64,000 nucleotides of DNA from an uncultured Bacteroides sp. (GTDB lineage: Bacteria; Bacteroidota; Bacteroidia; Bacteroidales; Bacteroidaceae), in contig USPQ01000008.1 of the NCBI GenBank assembly GCA_900556625.1, positions 1-64,000 on the forward strand. Reading direction: 5' to 3'. Under the pieces are notes generated by a model, which searched no databases, was not told where the DNA came from, and saw only the letters and a list, made by a program, of their open reading frames with translations. Shown here in pieces: positions 9,088 through 17,477 of the stretch (its first letter is position 1; each line of letters starts with the position of its first letter). Made by a program: the position numbers and the translations under genes.

Positions 9088-10542
9088 TTAAGCAGTTTCT
9101 GAACCACTATCTTCTACTGTTGCAGGTGCCTTTGCAAGTCTCATACGCGCATGTGCCTTTGCATAACGCAGATATAAGCAACTTACTTCCTGAATCACTA
9201 CTGCATCGGTACGACGAATACCCGCTTTCTTCAAGTCAAGCACATTGCGTGCCCAAGACACGTGGGTTTTCTTGGAAAGGTATTCCGGATCCATGGCAAA
9301 ACCGCAATCACTCATACCATTCACATCAAATAATTCATGATGAATGGTAAGAACTTCTCCGAAGTCAGTATCCCAAGATTTAAATTTCAAGTTCCAAACC
9401 TCAACGGTATCTTTCAAACGAAATTTCTCACTCTTAATCTTGGAGAATGCCGAAAGCATATCACTTCCGCAGAATAAAATCTTACGCTTATTACCGATAC
9501 CAGTACCGACAAAAAGGTCTTTGGTTATATCCACGAGATTTTCATCAGTAATCTCGGCACAGTTCTTTTCGCTGTTCCATTCACCAACCTCGATATCCTT
9601 TCCTGCCATCCACCAGATTCCCCCTGTAAACCAGGTATTCATACCGTCCTTGGCAACATGTTTGATAACCTGTTTAACGCCAAACAAGTAGGTATTCTCC
9701 ATGGCAAGGCGCATATCATATACACCATCTTCTTCAATATCGGAAAAGTTCCAATTCACTTCTTTGGCAGCAATCTTGTCAAAGGTAGACTGTTCTACCT
9801 GTATCATGAAGTTCTGACAGTACTGTGTTTCCGGCATAGGAATATTGTTGAAACGCCCAGTCTGCACATCCAGTTCACCACAGGCCTTTCCCATACGGAC
9901 AAGAGTCGTTCCTTGCGGAATCTCTGGTAAAAGAATGGGTTGCTTGCTTGAATCATCCATTTTCCCATTTACTGCATAGACTGTCGGCAAATTAGTTGAA
10001 CTATCCTTTCCGCACACACAAAGTTCAAGGTCAGGAACATTGCTGTCACTTTCTGAATATGCAGTCCCATCCGGTTTAGTAATAGCACTTACACCTACCA
10101 CACGGATAGTGTCATCCAATGTGAACATATTCAGATCACTCACTGGCAAAGAAACACTTGCACCACCCGTCATTGCTTCCAATTTTTTATTAGTACTACA
10201 CTTTATTTCGCGTGTACCCACACTATAGTACTTCACCTCAAAAGAATTAGTACTACTTGATTTCGCATAACGACTAATTTGATCAATAGGTGTCGCCATC
10301 GGACGAATTTTCACAATGCGCTTATCTACATCGCTTAAGTAAAAATTCGGGTCTCCATTTTCACGACCACCGGTTTCTGTGGCAATACCATCTGTTCCAC
10401 CCGTACCGTCTGCACCGGCTGTCATTTTACCTGCATCTGGCAGGTTTGATGCGTCAGCCATCATGACACCGCTTGATGCACTCGTCACAAACGCTAATAT
10501 CATTAGCGTAATGCGACAAAAGAAATTCATTACTTTCTTCAT
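9088..10542 (-). CDS. Major capsid protein (DUF5309/SU10-like), with signal-peptide-like N-terminus
   Basis: 484 residues, downstream of a scaffold-like gene (40-nt gap) as is usual for phage head operons. The body has features of SU10-type major capsid proteins: an N-terminal region with DKRIVKIRPMATPIDQISRYA, a central receptor-like segment with NTYLFGVKQ and TWFTGGIWW, and a C-terminal IRRTDAVVIQEVSCLYLRY segment. The annotated start gives a basic, then strongly hydrophobic leader (residues 1-29, MKKVMNFF...SSGVMMADA) that looks like a Sec signal peptide, odd for a cytoplasmic capsid protein. An internal Met-Met at about 27-28 could instead be the true start, but no ribosome-binding site distinguishes them. 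The family assignment is by general resemblance. Confidence 0.8.
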   Translation of the reverse strand: MKKVMNFFCRITLMILAFVTSASSGVMMADASNLPDAGKMTAGADGTGGTDGIATETGGRENGDPNFYLSDVDKRIVKIRPMATPIDQISRYAKSSSTNSFEVKYYSVGTREIKCSTNKKLEAMTGGASVSLPVSDLNMFTLDDTIRVVGVSAITKPDGTAYSESDSNVPDLELCVCGKDSSTNLPTVYAVNGKMDDSSKQPILLPEIPQGTTLVRMGKACGELDVQTGRFNNIPMPETQYCQNFMIQVEQSTFDKIAAKEVNWNFSDIEEDGVYDMRLAMENTYLFGVKQVIKHVAKDGMNTWFTGGIWWMAGKDIEVGEWNSEKNCAEITDENLVDITKDLFVGTGIGNKRKILFCGSDMLSAFSKIKSEKFRLKDTVEVWNLKFKSWDTDFGEVLTIHHELFDVNGMSDCGFAMDPEYLSKKTHVSWARNVLDLKKAGIRRTDAVVIQEVSCLYLRYAKAHARMRLAKAPATVEDSGSETA

Positions 10543-10582
10543 TGCTTGAAATTTTAATTGTTAATAAATGAATTGTGTATCT

Positions 10583-11362
10583 TTATTTGTTTATTGACCT
10601 ACGTTTTTCGCCTCCACGTTCCCAAATATTTTGTGCACCATCATATCGACTTATTGCACCAAGATCTGGCATTTGTCGTGAGCCTGCATTACCACCTCCA
10701 TTCTTTCCTGCAAGATTAGCAGTACCGTCACTCTTGCTCCCTTTGCGTAGTTTTTCCTCAATCTTACTATTACGTCCTTTCACTTCTCCCTCATGACTGG
10801 CTGTTTCTACATCGCTATCATGTTTGATAGCCTTGATAGCCATTTGAATACTATCACGAGTGAATTTACCAAGAAGTCCGTCCTTCATAATTCCAATCAG
10901 AAACTCCATTGCTTGATCTATTTCATCATCAGAAATACCTTCCTCCTGCTGCATTTGTTCAAGAGTAGAAAGAGTCGCATTAATGTTCTGCTGATACTGT
11001 TCTTCAAACTCCTTCTCTTTGGTTATTCGTTCCGCATACTCTTTGTTGGCAGCAGCAAGAGCTTCTTGCTTCTCTGGGTCTTCAAGTGCAGCTTTAAAAT
11101 CATCACCAAATTTGCGTATCATACCGATGATTGGGTCCTCCCCTTTACGCCAATCAGTAAGAAATGCTGCACTACGTGGATTACTCGCAAAAAGATCGGA
11201 AAGTGCTTTTTCCCGTTCTTTATAGCCAGACAATTCTTTGTCCAAACCGTCGTATTCGTCGTTAATTTGAGCGAATAATGCCTCGTCGTCAGCAAACTCT
11301 TTATCGGGATACTTTGCTTTCAATCGATCTGTGTATCGCTCGCGATTGCTCTTAACTTCCAT
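10583..11362 (-). CDS. Putative scaffolding protein
   Basis: 259 residues, first gene of the capsid operon. It is charged and almost wholly helical: a KYPDKEFADDEALFAQINDEYDGLDKELSGYKEREKAL-type N-terminal coil, a long Glu/Gln-rich central coiled coil (about 100-150), and a Gly/Asn/Ser-rich, basic C-terminal tail (about 200-259). Helical, charged proteins encoded just before the major capsid gene are typically scaffolds that shape the procapsid and are then removed; no protease gene is recognisable beside it. The function is inferred from position and composition. Confidence 0.7.
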   Translation of the reverse strand: MEVKSNRERYTDRLKAKYPDKEFADDEALFAQINDEYDGLDKELSGYKEREKALSDLFASNPRSAAFLTDWRKGEDPIIGMIRKFGDDFKAALEDPEKQEALAAANKEYAERITKEKEFEEQYQQNINATLSTLEQMQQEEGISDDEIDQAMEFLIGIMKDGLLGKFTRDSIQMAIKAIKHDSDVETASHEGEVKGRNSKIEEKLRKGSKSDGTANLAGKNGGGNAGSRQMPDLGAISRYDGAQNIWERGGEKRRSINK

Positions 11363-11412
11363 ATTATTAGGTATAATGTGAGAAAAATAAATTTTAGTCT
11401 TTATCTACAAAG

Positions 11413-11456
11413 CAAAAATAGCGAGGGAAAGAAGGATTCCACGTTTATCTTTTTAC
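11413..11456 (-). promoter_or_regulatory. Promoter of the capsid/tail operon, phage-type
   Basis: On the minus strand GTAAAAAGATAAA (11456-11444) is followed after exactly 23 nt by TATTTTTG (11420-11413), a match to the Bacteroides -7 consensus TAnnTTTG. It sits about 50 nt before the scaffold start. The same 13-mer with the same 23-nt spacing occurs before the other minus-strand virion operon, so both are probably controlled together. Confidence 0.6.
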
Positions 11457-11475
11457 GCTCCAATCTATAACTTTG
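11444..11475 (+). promoter_or_regulatory. Promoter of the terminase operon
   Basis: TAACTTTG at 11468-11475 fits the Bacteroides -7 box TAnnTTTG exactly. TTTA at 11444-11447, 20 nt upstream, is one base from the -33 TTTG element. The leader to the first ATG would be only about 10-15 nt. The -33 position overlaps the 13-nt element of the divergent capsid promoter, so one regulator could act on both. Confidence 0.6.
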
Positions 11476-11495
11476 GAACATAGATAAATAGAAAA

Positions 11496-11930
11496 ATGAA
11501 GCATAAAGGCGCTATAATGGAATACTCAAAGGAACGTATGGACGATTTAATGAGAGCATACGATGAATACATTTCATCATGCGACTATATCCGTATGTCC
11601 GAGGTATACAAAATAATAGTCAATATGCCCTCTCGCCGCTTTTGGGTTAGTGACATACGTGCTGCATTGATTATTTCTGCAATGATGAGAGGTAAAACAG
11701 ATTTGAGCACAATGTGCCCATTGAAAAAAGAGATGTATGAAGAAATTTATAATCGGGTATTTAAGCTTCAAGAAGAATGTCCTGAATTAACTATTTCCGA
11801 ACTGTGCGCCAAAGTTATTGCACAACCTGCTCCTAAATTCTACCTTACGCCAGGCAGTGCAAAAGTAATGGTATGTAAAGCAAGAAAACAATGGATACAA
11901 GAAAAATGGAAAAGATTACGGCTCTTGTAA
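11496..11930 (+). CDS. Small protein, candidate terminase small subunit or DNA-binding protein
   Basis: 144 residues, first gene of the plus-strand terminase operon, two genes before TerL. It is helical and basic, with SDIRAALIISAMMRG in the middle and a C-terminal segment (SAKVMVCKARKQWIQEKWKR) resembling a DNA-contacting helix. Position suits a small terminase subunit, but another TerS candidate lies at 35851. A second in-frame ATG at 11517 (MEYSKERMDD) has AAAGG about 10 nt before it and may be the real start, because the first ATG is very close to the predicted transcription start. Family not recognised. Confidence 0.55.
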   Translation: MKHKGAIMEYSKERMDDLMRAYDEYISSCDYIRMSEVYKIIVNMPSRRFWVSDIRAALIISAMMRGKTDLSTMCPLKKEMYEEIYNRVFKLQEECPELTISELCAKVIAQPAPKFYLTPGSAKVMVCKARKQWIQEKWKRLRLL

Positions 11931-12409
11931 TTTCTACTATTGTTGTAGGTTTGTCATTTTTCAAAGTATGGGATTGGCAAACTGTAGGCATTTACGCAGG
12001 AAGTGATATTGCCGGACGTGTATTGTACCCATTTTTTCACGCAAACATTCTGCACGCTTCCCTTAATTCATGGTGTTTGCTTTCAATGGTTTTTATTTAT
12101 GACATTGGAATATGGCGGTTAGTACTAGCTTACATAATTGCTGTTACGATTCCAATTGACACTATTGAGTGTTTTATTGGTGAAATGACATCACCAACAG
12201 TAGGATTATCGGGAATAGTATTTGTTTTATTTGGCTCAATCTCGTTTGAAGTATTACGCAAACAATATTACCAGTTGTGGATGATATTCTATCTTACTGC
12301 AGGTTTCTTATTTCCACACACCAATGCAATATTACACCTATGGTGTTATATGTTAGGTTTCCTTGTGGCTCTGCTTAACAAGCCGATAATAAAAAAGTCA
12401 CATGATTAA
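11891..12409 (+). CDS. Rhomboid-family intramembrane serine protease-like protein
   Basis: 172 residues, overlapping the upstream gene by 40 nt and TerL by 8 nt (the ATG of TerL lies inside the last codons). It is an integral membrane protein with about five or six hydrophobic segments. Three rhomboid signatures are in order: HANILHASLN at residues 50-59 (HxxxxH...N of TM2), GLSG at 105-108 with candidate nucleophile Ser107, and H149 in LHLWCYMLGF with Gly seven residues later. The Gly usually three residues after the His is Cys here. Rhomboids cut single-pass membrane proteins inside the bilayer; its substrate in a phage is unknown. Start could also be the Met at 11906. Confidence 0.7.
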   Translation: MDTRKMEKITALVISTIVVGLSFFKVWDWQTVGIYAGSDIAGRVLYPFFHANILHASLNSWCLLSMVFIYDIGIWRLVLAYIIAVTIPIDTIECFIGEMTSPTVGLSGIVFVLFGSISFEVLRKQYYQLWMIFYLTAGFLFPHTNAILHLWCYMLGFLVALLNKPIIKKSHD

Positions 12410-14516
12410 AGGTAATATAAACATAAAAGCCATTACCAATATACTAATAGAGAATGAACGCCGTAATTCAATTATTTATGCAAAATTTAATCCTATTACC
12501 GGCGAAGGTTCTGTAGGGGGACGTGTCAAATGTACCATTAGTGATTTTCCTATACGCAATCAATGGCTACCAAAGCGTGTAATGAAAATACCGCTTGTAC
12601 GTCAACTTGTGGAAGCAGGTTCTATTGCCAAATTCCTTACGGATTACATGGGAGTAGAAGACAATCCGGATGATCGGCTGAAAGTTATAGAGCAATTTGT
12701 ACGCATACGTAGCCGCGAGGACTTTCCATTTTGGGCAGCTACATTCGTTTATATCAAGAATAAAGGTGGTGGAGAAGATGTATTGTTCCGTCTTACAAGA
12801 CCGCAACGTCGCTTTGTGGAACGGCTCGAAAAATTACGTATTGCAGGAAAGCCAATACGTATTATTCTACTAAAGGCGCGACAATGGGGCGGCTCTACCA
12901 CTTCACAGCTTTATATGGCATGGTTGCAACTCCTTCACAAAATAGGACTGAATTCACTCATAATAGCACATCAAGGTGCAGGTTCCGATGAAATCAAAGA
13001 TATGTTCGACAGGATGATTAAAAAATATCCAGTCGAAATGCTTCACAAGATTGATGAGCTTTACAATGAGAATGAGCCGAAACTTGTAGGAGTGGGTAAA
13101 TCGGGTAGCATATACCGTGTTCCTCAACGAAACTGTAAAATTAAAATTGGTACAGCGGAACGCCCGGATAGTTGCCGAGGTGGAGATTATAACCTTGTAC
13201 ATCTTTCAGAAGTAGGAATATGGAAAGCAACGGAAGGTAAGAAACCAGAAGATATTGTGCGGTCGGCCTGTTCGGGTATTCTCCTAAAACCATACACTAT
13301 GATTGTCTATGAGAGTACAGCGAATGGTACAGGAAATTTCTTTCACAGGGAATATACCGCAGCAAAGAAAGGGGATTCCCAGTTCGAAGCCATGTTCGTA
13401 TCATGGTTCGACATAGAACAATACACGCTGGCTTTCAATTCGGATAAAGAAAAACAAGGTTTTGCAGAATGGCTCTATAAAAACCGTAACAATGAAAATA
13501 CTAGTTCCGAACGTGAAGAATGTGGTAAGTATCTTTGGTGGTTATGGGAGAAAGGGGCTACACTCGAAGCTATCAACTGGTATATAGCCGAACGTAGGAA
13601 GTATAATGATCATGGACAAATGGCTGCCGAATTTCCGTCCGACGATATTGAAGCCTTTGTTCATTCAGGAGCGCGTGTGTTTGACAAATACAAGGTGGAC
13701 GCAATGCGTGGTACCTGCAAGAAGCCTAAATATGTCGGCGAAGTCTACGCCGATGCAGACGAAGGCAAGAACGCTTTGCAGAACTTGCGTTTTGTGGAAG
13801 ACAAACAGGGGTTGTTACATATTTGGGAACTTCCTGAAATAGATGAAAAGGAAGTTGTCACAGACCGCTACCTCACTGTTGTCGATGTGGGAGGCCGTTC
13901 CAATAAAGCCGACTTCTCTGTCATTGTCGTGTTCGATCGTTTATTCATGATTGACGGCGACAGGCCTGTCGTGGTTGCCCAATGGTATGGGCATTGCGAC
14001 ATCGACCAGCTTGCGTGGAAAGCGGCACAAATAGCAGCGTTTTATGACAACTCGCTCTTGGTAATAGAGAGCAACACGTTGGAAACTCATGATAAGGAGC
14101 GGCAAGTGGATGGTGACCAATCCGGATTTATTCTTAACCAAATAAAGGATATATATCCCAACCTGTATGCACGCAAACAGTCAGAAGAAGATGTACGCGA
14201 GGGATTACCTACAAAATACGGTTTTCACACCAACATTTCTACTAAACCGATGATTATATCAACATTAGTCAAAGTTATTCGTGAGAACCTGTACACAGAA
14301 CGTGATGAACGTTGTTTGGATGAATATCTGTGTTATGAGAAAAAGCCGAACGGTGCTTTTGGCGCAATTACCGGTAAGCATGATGACTTATTAATGACAA
14401 GGGCTATCGGACTGCATATCTGCTTCTTTGAAATGGATACTCCCAAAATTGTACCTCGTGTTGGCCGATTTACTGTTAAGAGAAGAAAGAAAGCTGTTTC
14501 GGCAGCAACAATATAA
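12402..14516 (+). CDS. terL: Terminase large subunit
   Basis: 704 residues. The N-terminal ATPase packages DNA: Walker A variant KARQWGGST at about residues 157-165 with the Arg typical of viral terminases, and an acidic LVHLSEVG strand near 268 in the Walker B/catalytic position, then ESTANG (coupling motif-like). The C-terminal RNase H-fold nuclease shows VVDVGG near 493, VIESNT near 556 and KHDDLLMTRAIG near 660, supplying the acidic metal ligands. Length and motifs are complete. It lies on the opposite strand from the capsid and portal operons, between them. Confidence 0.95.
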   Translation: MIKGNINIKAITNILIENERRNSIIYAKFNPITGEGSVGGRVKCTISDFPIRNQWLPKRVMKIPLVRQLVEAGSIAKFLTDYMGVEDNPDDRLKVIEQFVRIRSREDFPFWAATFVYIKNKGGGEDVLFRLTRPQRRFVERLEKLRIAGKPIRIILLKARQWGGSTTSQLYMAWLQLLHKIGLNSLIIAHQGAGSDEIKDMFDRMIKKYPVEMLHKIDELYNENEPKLVGVGKSGSIYRVPQRNCKIKIGTAERPDSCRGGDYNLVHLSEVGIWKATEGKKPEDIVRSACSGILLKPYTMIVYESTANGTGNFFHREYTAAKKGDSQFEAMFVSWFDIEQYTLAFNSDKEKQGFAEWLYKNRNNENTSSEREECGKYLWWLWEKGATLEAINWYIAERRKYNDHGQMAAEFPSDDIEAFVHSGARVFDKYKVDAMRGTCKKPKYVGEVYADADEGKNALQNLRFVEDKQGLLHIWELPEIDEKEVVTDRYLTVVDVGGRSNKADFSVIVVFDRLFMIDGDRPVVVAQWYGHCDIDQLAWKAAQIAAFYDNSLLVIESNTLETHDKERQVDGDQSGFILNQIKDIYPNLYARKQSEEDVREGLPTKYGFHTNISTKPMIISTLVKVIRENLYTERDERCLDEYLCYEKKPNGAFGAITGKHDDLLMTRAIGLHICFFEMDTPKIVPRVGRFTVKRRKKAVSAATI

Positions 14517-14549
14517 AATTAAACATTTAATTTAATAAACTAATAAACA

Positions 14550-14891
14550 ATGAACATTATCAAAAAATTACGTGCATCAATCCGTTTAAATGAAGCGGTA
14601 GTGCAAGCAGACAAAGCACATGAGGAAACAGGTGAACGTTATTACGTTATGCCCAATGGAAAAAGTGGTAAACTCATAATTATGGATAGATTCAATTTCC
14701 GCAAACTGAAACAGAAAGGCTATGTGTCTCACAACGTGTTTGTGAACGATTTGGAGAGGGAGTGCTTCTACTGTACTCCATATCGCAATGGCAATGGTGC
14801 TTTGCCGAAAGAGGTAGTTACGGTGAAGCGCAGGCAGTATATGGAATTCGTTGCGAAGAATAGCAAAAAGAGGAAAGGCAATGGAAAGTAA
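14550..14891 (+). CDS. Small phage protein of unknown function
   Basis: 113 residues, 33 nt after TerL and overlapping the next gene by 11 nt (ATGGAAAGTAA). It is basic, with a central MDRFNFRKLKQKGYVSHNVFVNDLERECFYCTP-type segment and a Lys/Arg-rich C-terminus. Co-translation with TerL suggests a packaging or late accessory role, but I recognise no family. Confidence 0.65.
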   Translation: MNIIKKLRASIRLNEAVVQADKAHEETGERYYVMPNGKSGKLIIMDRFNFRKLKQKGYVSHNVFVNDLERECFYCTPYRNGNGALPKEVVTVKRRQYMEFVAKNSKKRKGNGK

Positions 14892-15117
14892 ATACGACAA
14901 GAAACAAGGGATTGACGGCATTGCGACCCTTACGAATGACCCTATTGCAATGGATAACATCAGAAGAAACATCTGCAAAGGAAGCCGTGTAATGTGCTAT
15001 GGTAACTGGAAACGCGGAACGGTACTTGAAGTTGATGTATCCGGAAATGTTTGTAAGGTATTGTTCGATGATACCGAAGAAACTTGGATAGAGTGTTGGC
15101 AACTCTCAATAATATAA
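14881..15117 (+). CDS. Small protein with SH3/Tudor-like barrel
   Basis: 78 residues from ATG 14881, which overlaps the stop of the previous gene; a longer in-frame start at 14851 would lie inside that gene and is less likely. The C-terminal half (KGSRVMCYGNWKRGTVLEVD... VLFDDTEETWIECWQL) alternates in the way of a small beta barrel of the SH3/KOW/Tudor kind. Last gene of the terminase operon, followed by a strong hairpin. Confidence 0.6.
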   Translation: MESKYDKKQGIDGIATLTNDPIAMDNIRRNICKGSRVMCYGNWKRGTVLEVDVSGNVCKVLFDDTEETWIECWQLSII

Positions 15118-15119
15118 AT

Positions 15120-15154
15120 AAAGGGCGGATAGACCGATAATCTATTCGCCCTTT
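15120..15154 (+). terminator. Bidirectional terminator between convergent operons
   Basis: AAAGGGCGGATAGA pairs with TCTATTCGCCCTTT (14 bp, one G-U pair) around a 7-nt loop. It lies between the stops of the plus-strand terminase operon and the minus-strand portal operon, and can end transcription from both sides. Confidence 0.85.
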
Positions 15155-15157
15155 GTT

Positions 15158-15439
15158 TCAACAGCAGGAATTGCAAAGTTTTATCCTCTTTTCCTTCCCT
15201 CGTGTCCAAATGTCATCTTCCTCATCCTTGAAGTTGGCAAGGTTCTCCATTCGTTTTTTCTCCTGTTCCTGCCAAGGTCGAAAATCAAGAATTTCTCTTA
15301 TGAGCCATTCATCCCAACGACCTCGGAAGCATATACCTCTATTATCAAGATATACATCCGCAACGATTTTGTTGCTTGAGAGTTCCGGCTGGTCCGGGTT
15401 CTCGTTGATGTGGTCGTAGGCAATCTTATGCTGCGACAC
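15158..15439 (-). CDS. Small protein at the end of the portal operon
   Basis: 93 residues, starting at GTG (15439) and overlapping the portal gene's 3' end by 14 nt, so translation is probably coupled. Sequence features are a KIVADVYLDNRGICFRGRWDEW beta-type core and a charged helical C-terminus ending in CNSCC. No family recognised. Confidence 0.6.
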   Translation of the reverse strand: MSQHKIAYDHINENPDQPELSSNKIVADVYLDNRGICFRGRWDEWLIREILDFRPWQEQEKKRMENLANFKDEEDDIWTRGKEKRIKLCNSCC

Positions 15440-17411
15440 GGGGTTGCTTCATCGCATTGTAAAGCATATTGACAGAGTTCATATTTGCACCCTGCTGAAT
15501 TTTCTGCATCAGTTGAGGTGAAATTCCGTCCGGAACTTGGCCCTGCTCAATCTGTTCTTTCTGTGACTTGATACTCTGCAACAATTCATCGGCAAACGGG
15601 AAGTCCCCGTGTTCAAGAAGCTGCTCTACACTGATAGCACCAACTCCGAACAACTGCATCAGAATATCATTGGCGAGGTGTCTGTATGCAGGGGTGGATG
15701 TACTTTCAGTAATGCTTAAGTCAAATTCTACATCCCGGATTTTCTTCGGATCATATTCAATTTGCGCACCACTCCTACCAGCAATATTGAACACACGTTT
15801 CGTATCATAAAACTGCTGCATGTTCTTCACATCTTTGTATGCCCCGTCCACAACAAAGCAACTAAAACACTCAAGCAAATCTAGTAATGATTTTGTAGCA
15901 TTCTCTGTCTGTTGATTGTAATGTGATGCACTTTCCCCCGAATATCCCGGCTTTCCCTGCAATGCACCAGTCACTCCCGAAATATCCTCAAAGAATTTCA
16001 ATTGCATATTCAGTAGTTCAGCAATACCTATGTTCGTGGAGTTGTTGGCTACCTGTTCCGGTACCTTGCCACTTTTGCTTGGTTTGTACACAATGACACC
16101 ATTGAACTCCGTCCAGCTCTCTGCAATATCGTCAATGCTCACACCATCAGGCAAAGAATCTTCCGGCATCATCAATACACCTTTTGCGCTTGCCCTCATA
16201 ATCCAGTCATAAAGCGTTATCAATCGATTGGTGTATCGTTGCTGGTCTATCACATCCGCCACGAATGAGTGTATTTCACCATCAATAAACGGATAAGCTT
16301 TGAAAACGTATGGATGACTGCCATGTTCGTAGGGCGTCTCCCCTTCCCTCAATATATCACCAAATGGAGATAGATAATAGAAATACCAGTAATCATCTAC
16401 AAACCAAGTAGCTTTTATCAACGGTACTTCTTCTTCAGGCATACCCACCTCCTTGGCCATACGCATACGTTCTTCGTTTTCGGCAAGTACTACTTGTGCA
16501 TAATCTTCCTCATCTATCTTGAAAATGTCACCATTTTGGTAATCATGACAACGGTATCTCGGCTTCTGTTCCTTACGCCATATTTCTATTACTCTGCATC
16601 TTCCCGGCTCACTGGTAAAAAGAAAATCGTAATTTTCTAACCGACTATACCCAAATCGCTCTGCGTAAGTGGCTATATAATCCTTTCTTGCAGCCCACTT
16701 ATAAATATCACGAAGCTCACGATATTCTTGCGGACTGGAAGCAAATTGCTCACACAGTTGCCCAAAAGATATATCATGTACTTCTCCAAGCACGGACACA
16801 TCCCAACCTCTAAAATCCCTCATATTGTTATCAATGAAGAAATTGTTCGGCTGTACATAATCCGTCCAGCAGTCTTCTTTCCCATTACGCCAGCCGTATG
16901 ATTTACGATGAACAATAAAGCCACTGATTAGAAACTCTTCCATACTTCGAGCATACACATCGGGCATTCGGTTGAGTTGCATATTGCATTGTAATATAGT
17001 ACTCATTGTTTCACCAAGTTTTTGTTCGTCTCTATCACGTGCTGTACAGGTAGGTTCTTTACTTTGGCTGCGGTACACCCCCAATACGCTGCGTACAAGC
17101 CGACGAATAAGATTATTTTTCAATGGCACATTACCTTGGCTCTTGATATATTCTTCTTCAGTCATGGATTTACCATCAACACAAATCATATCATCCCATT
17201 GAAAACCATAAGTATAGCGTTTATTGCGTTCCCGGTCTTTTCGAAAGTCCTCCATCTGATTCCAATAGTACTGCGCTTCCATTAGAATATCAAATGCTCT
17301 GCGGTCACCATACCGCTTTGCGGAAGCAACGGTATCAATTTCAGATAATTCATTCCGTTTCGGCGCAATTCGGCTCATTGGTAACAATTTTCCTTTGCCT
17401 TTATTATGCAT
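15426..17411 (-). CDS. Portal protein
   Basis: About 661 residues from ATG 17411 (MHNKGKGKLLPMSRIAPK), preferred because it follows AACAACGAAAAT, whereas the longer in-frame start at 17462 adds a segment that does not look coding. Position between the ejected-protein genes and terminase, size, and content (an N-terminal KRYGDRRAFDILMEAQYYWNQ helix, YVQPNNFFIDNNMRDFRGWD, FVADVIDQQRYTNRLITLYD, and an SGVTGALQGKPGYSGESASH clip-like region) match portals of podovirus-like and crAss-like Bacteroides phages. Portals form the dodecameric ring through which DNA enters and leaves the head. Confidence 0.85.
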   Translation of the reverse strand: MHNKGKGKLLPMSRIAPKRNELSEIDTVASAKRYGDRRAFDILMEAQYYWNQMEDFRKDRERNKRYTYGFQWDDMICVDGKSMTEEEYIKSQGNVPLKNNLIRRLVRSVLGVYRSQSKEPTCTARDRDEQKLGETMSTILQCNMQLNRMPDVYARSMEEFLISGFIVHRKSYGWRNGKEDCWTDYVQPNNFFIDNNMRDFRGWDVSVLGEVHDISFGQLCEQFASSPQEYRELRDIYKWAARKDYIATYAERFGYSRLENYDFLFTSEPGRCRVIEIWRKEQKPRYRCHDYQNGDIFKIDEEDYAQVVLAENEERMRMAKEVGMPEEEVPLIKATWFVDDYWYFYYLSPFGDILREGETPYEHGSHPYVFKAYPFIDGEIHSFVADVIDQQRYTNRLITLYDWIMRASAKGVLMMPEDSLPDGVSIDDIAESWTEFNGVIVYKPSKSGKVPEQVANNSTNIGIAELLNMQLKFFEDISGVTGALQGKPGYSGESASHYNQQTENATKSLLDLLECFSCFVVDGAYKDVKNMQQFYDTKRVFNIAGRSGAQIEYDPKKIRDVEFDLSITESTSTPAYRHLANDILMQLFGVGAISVEQLLEHGDFPFADELLQSIKSQKEQIEQGQVPDGISPQLMQKIQQGANMNSVNMLYNAMKQPRVAA

Positions 17412-17477
17412 ATTTTCGTTGTTTAATGATTGCTTTGAGTACAAAAGTAGTACCCCAAGCAATCATTTTAGGTTTAA

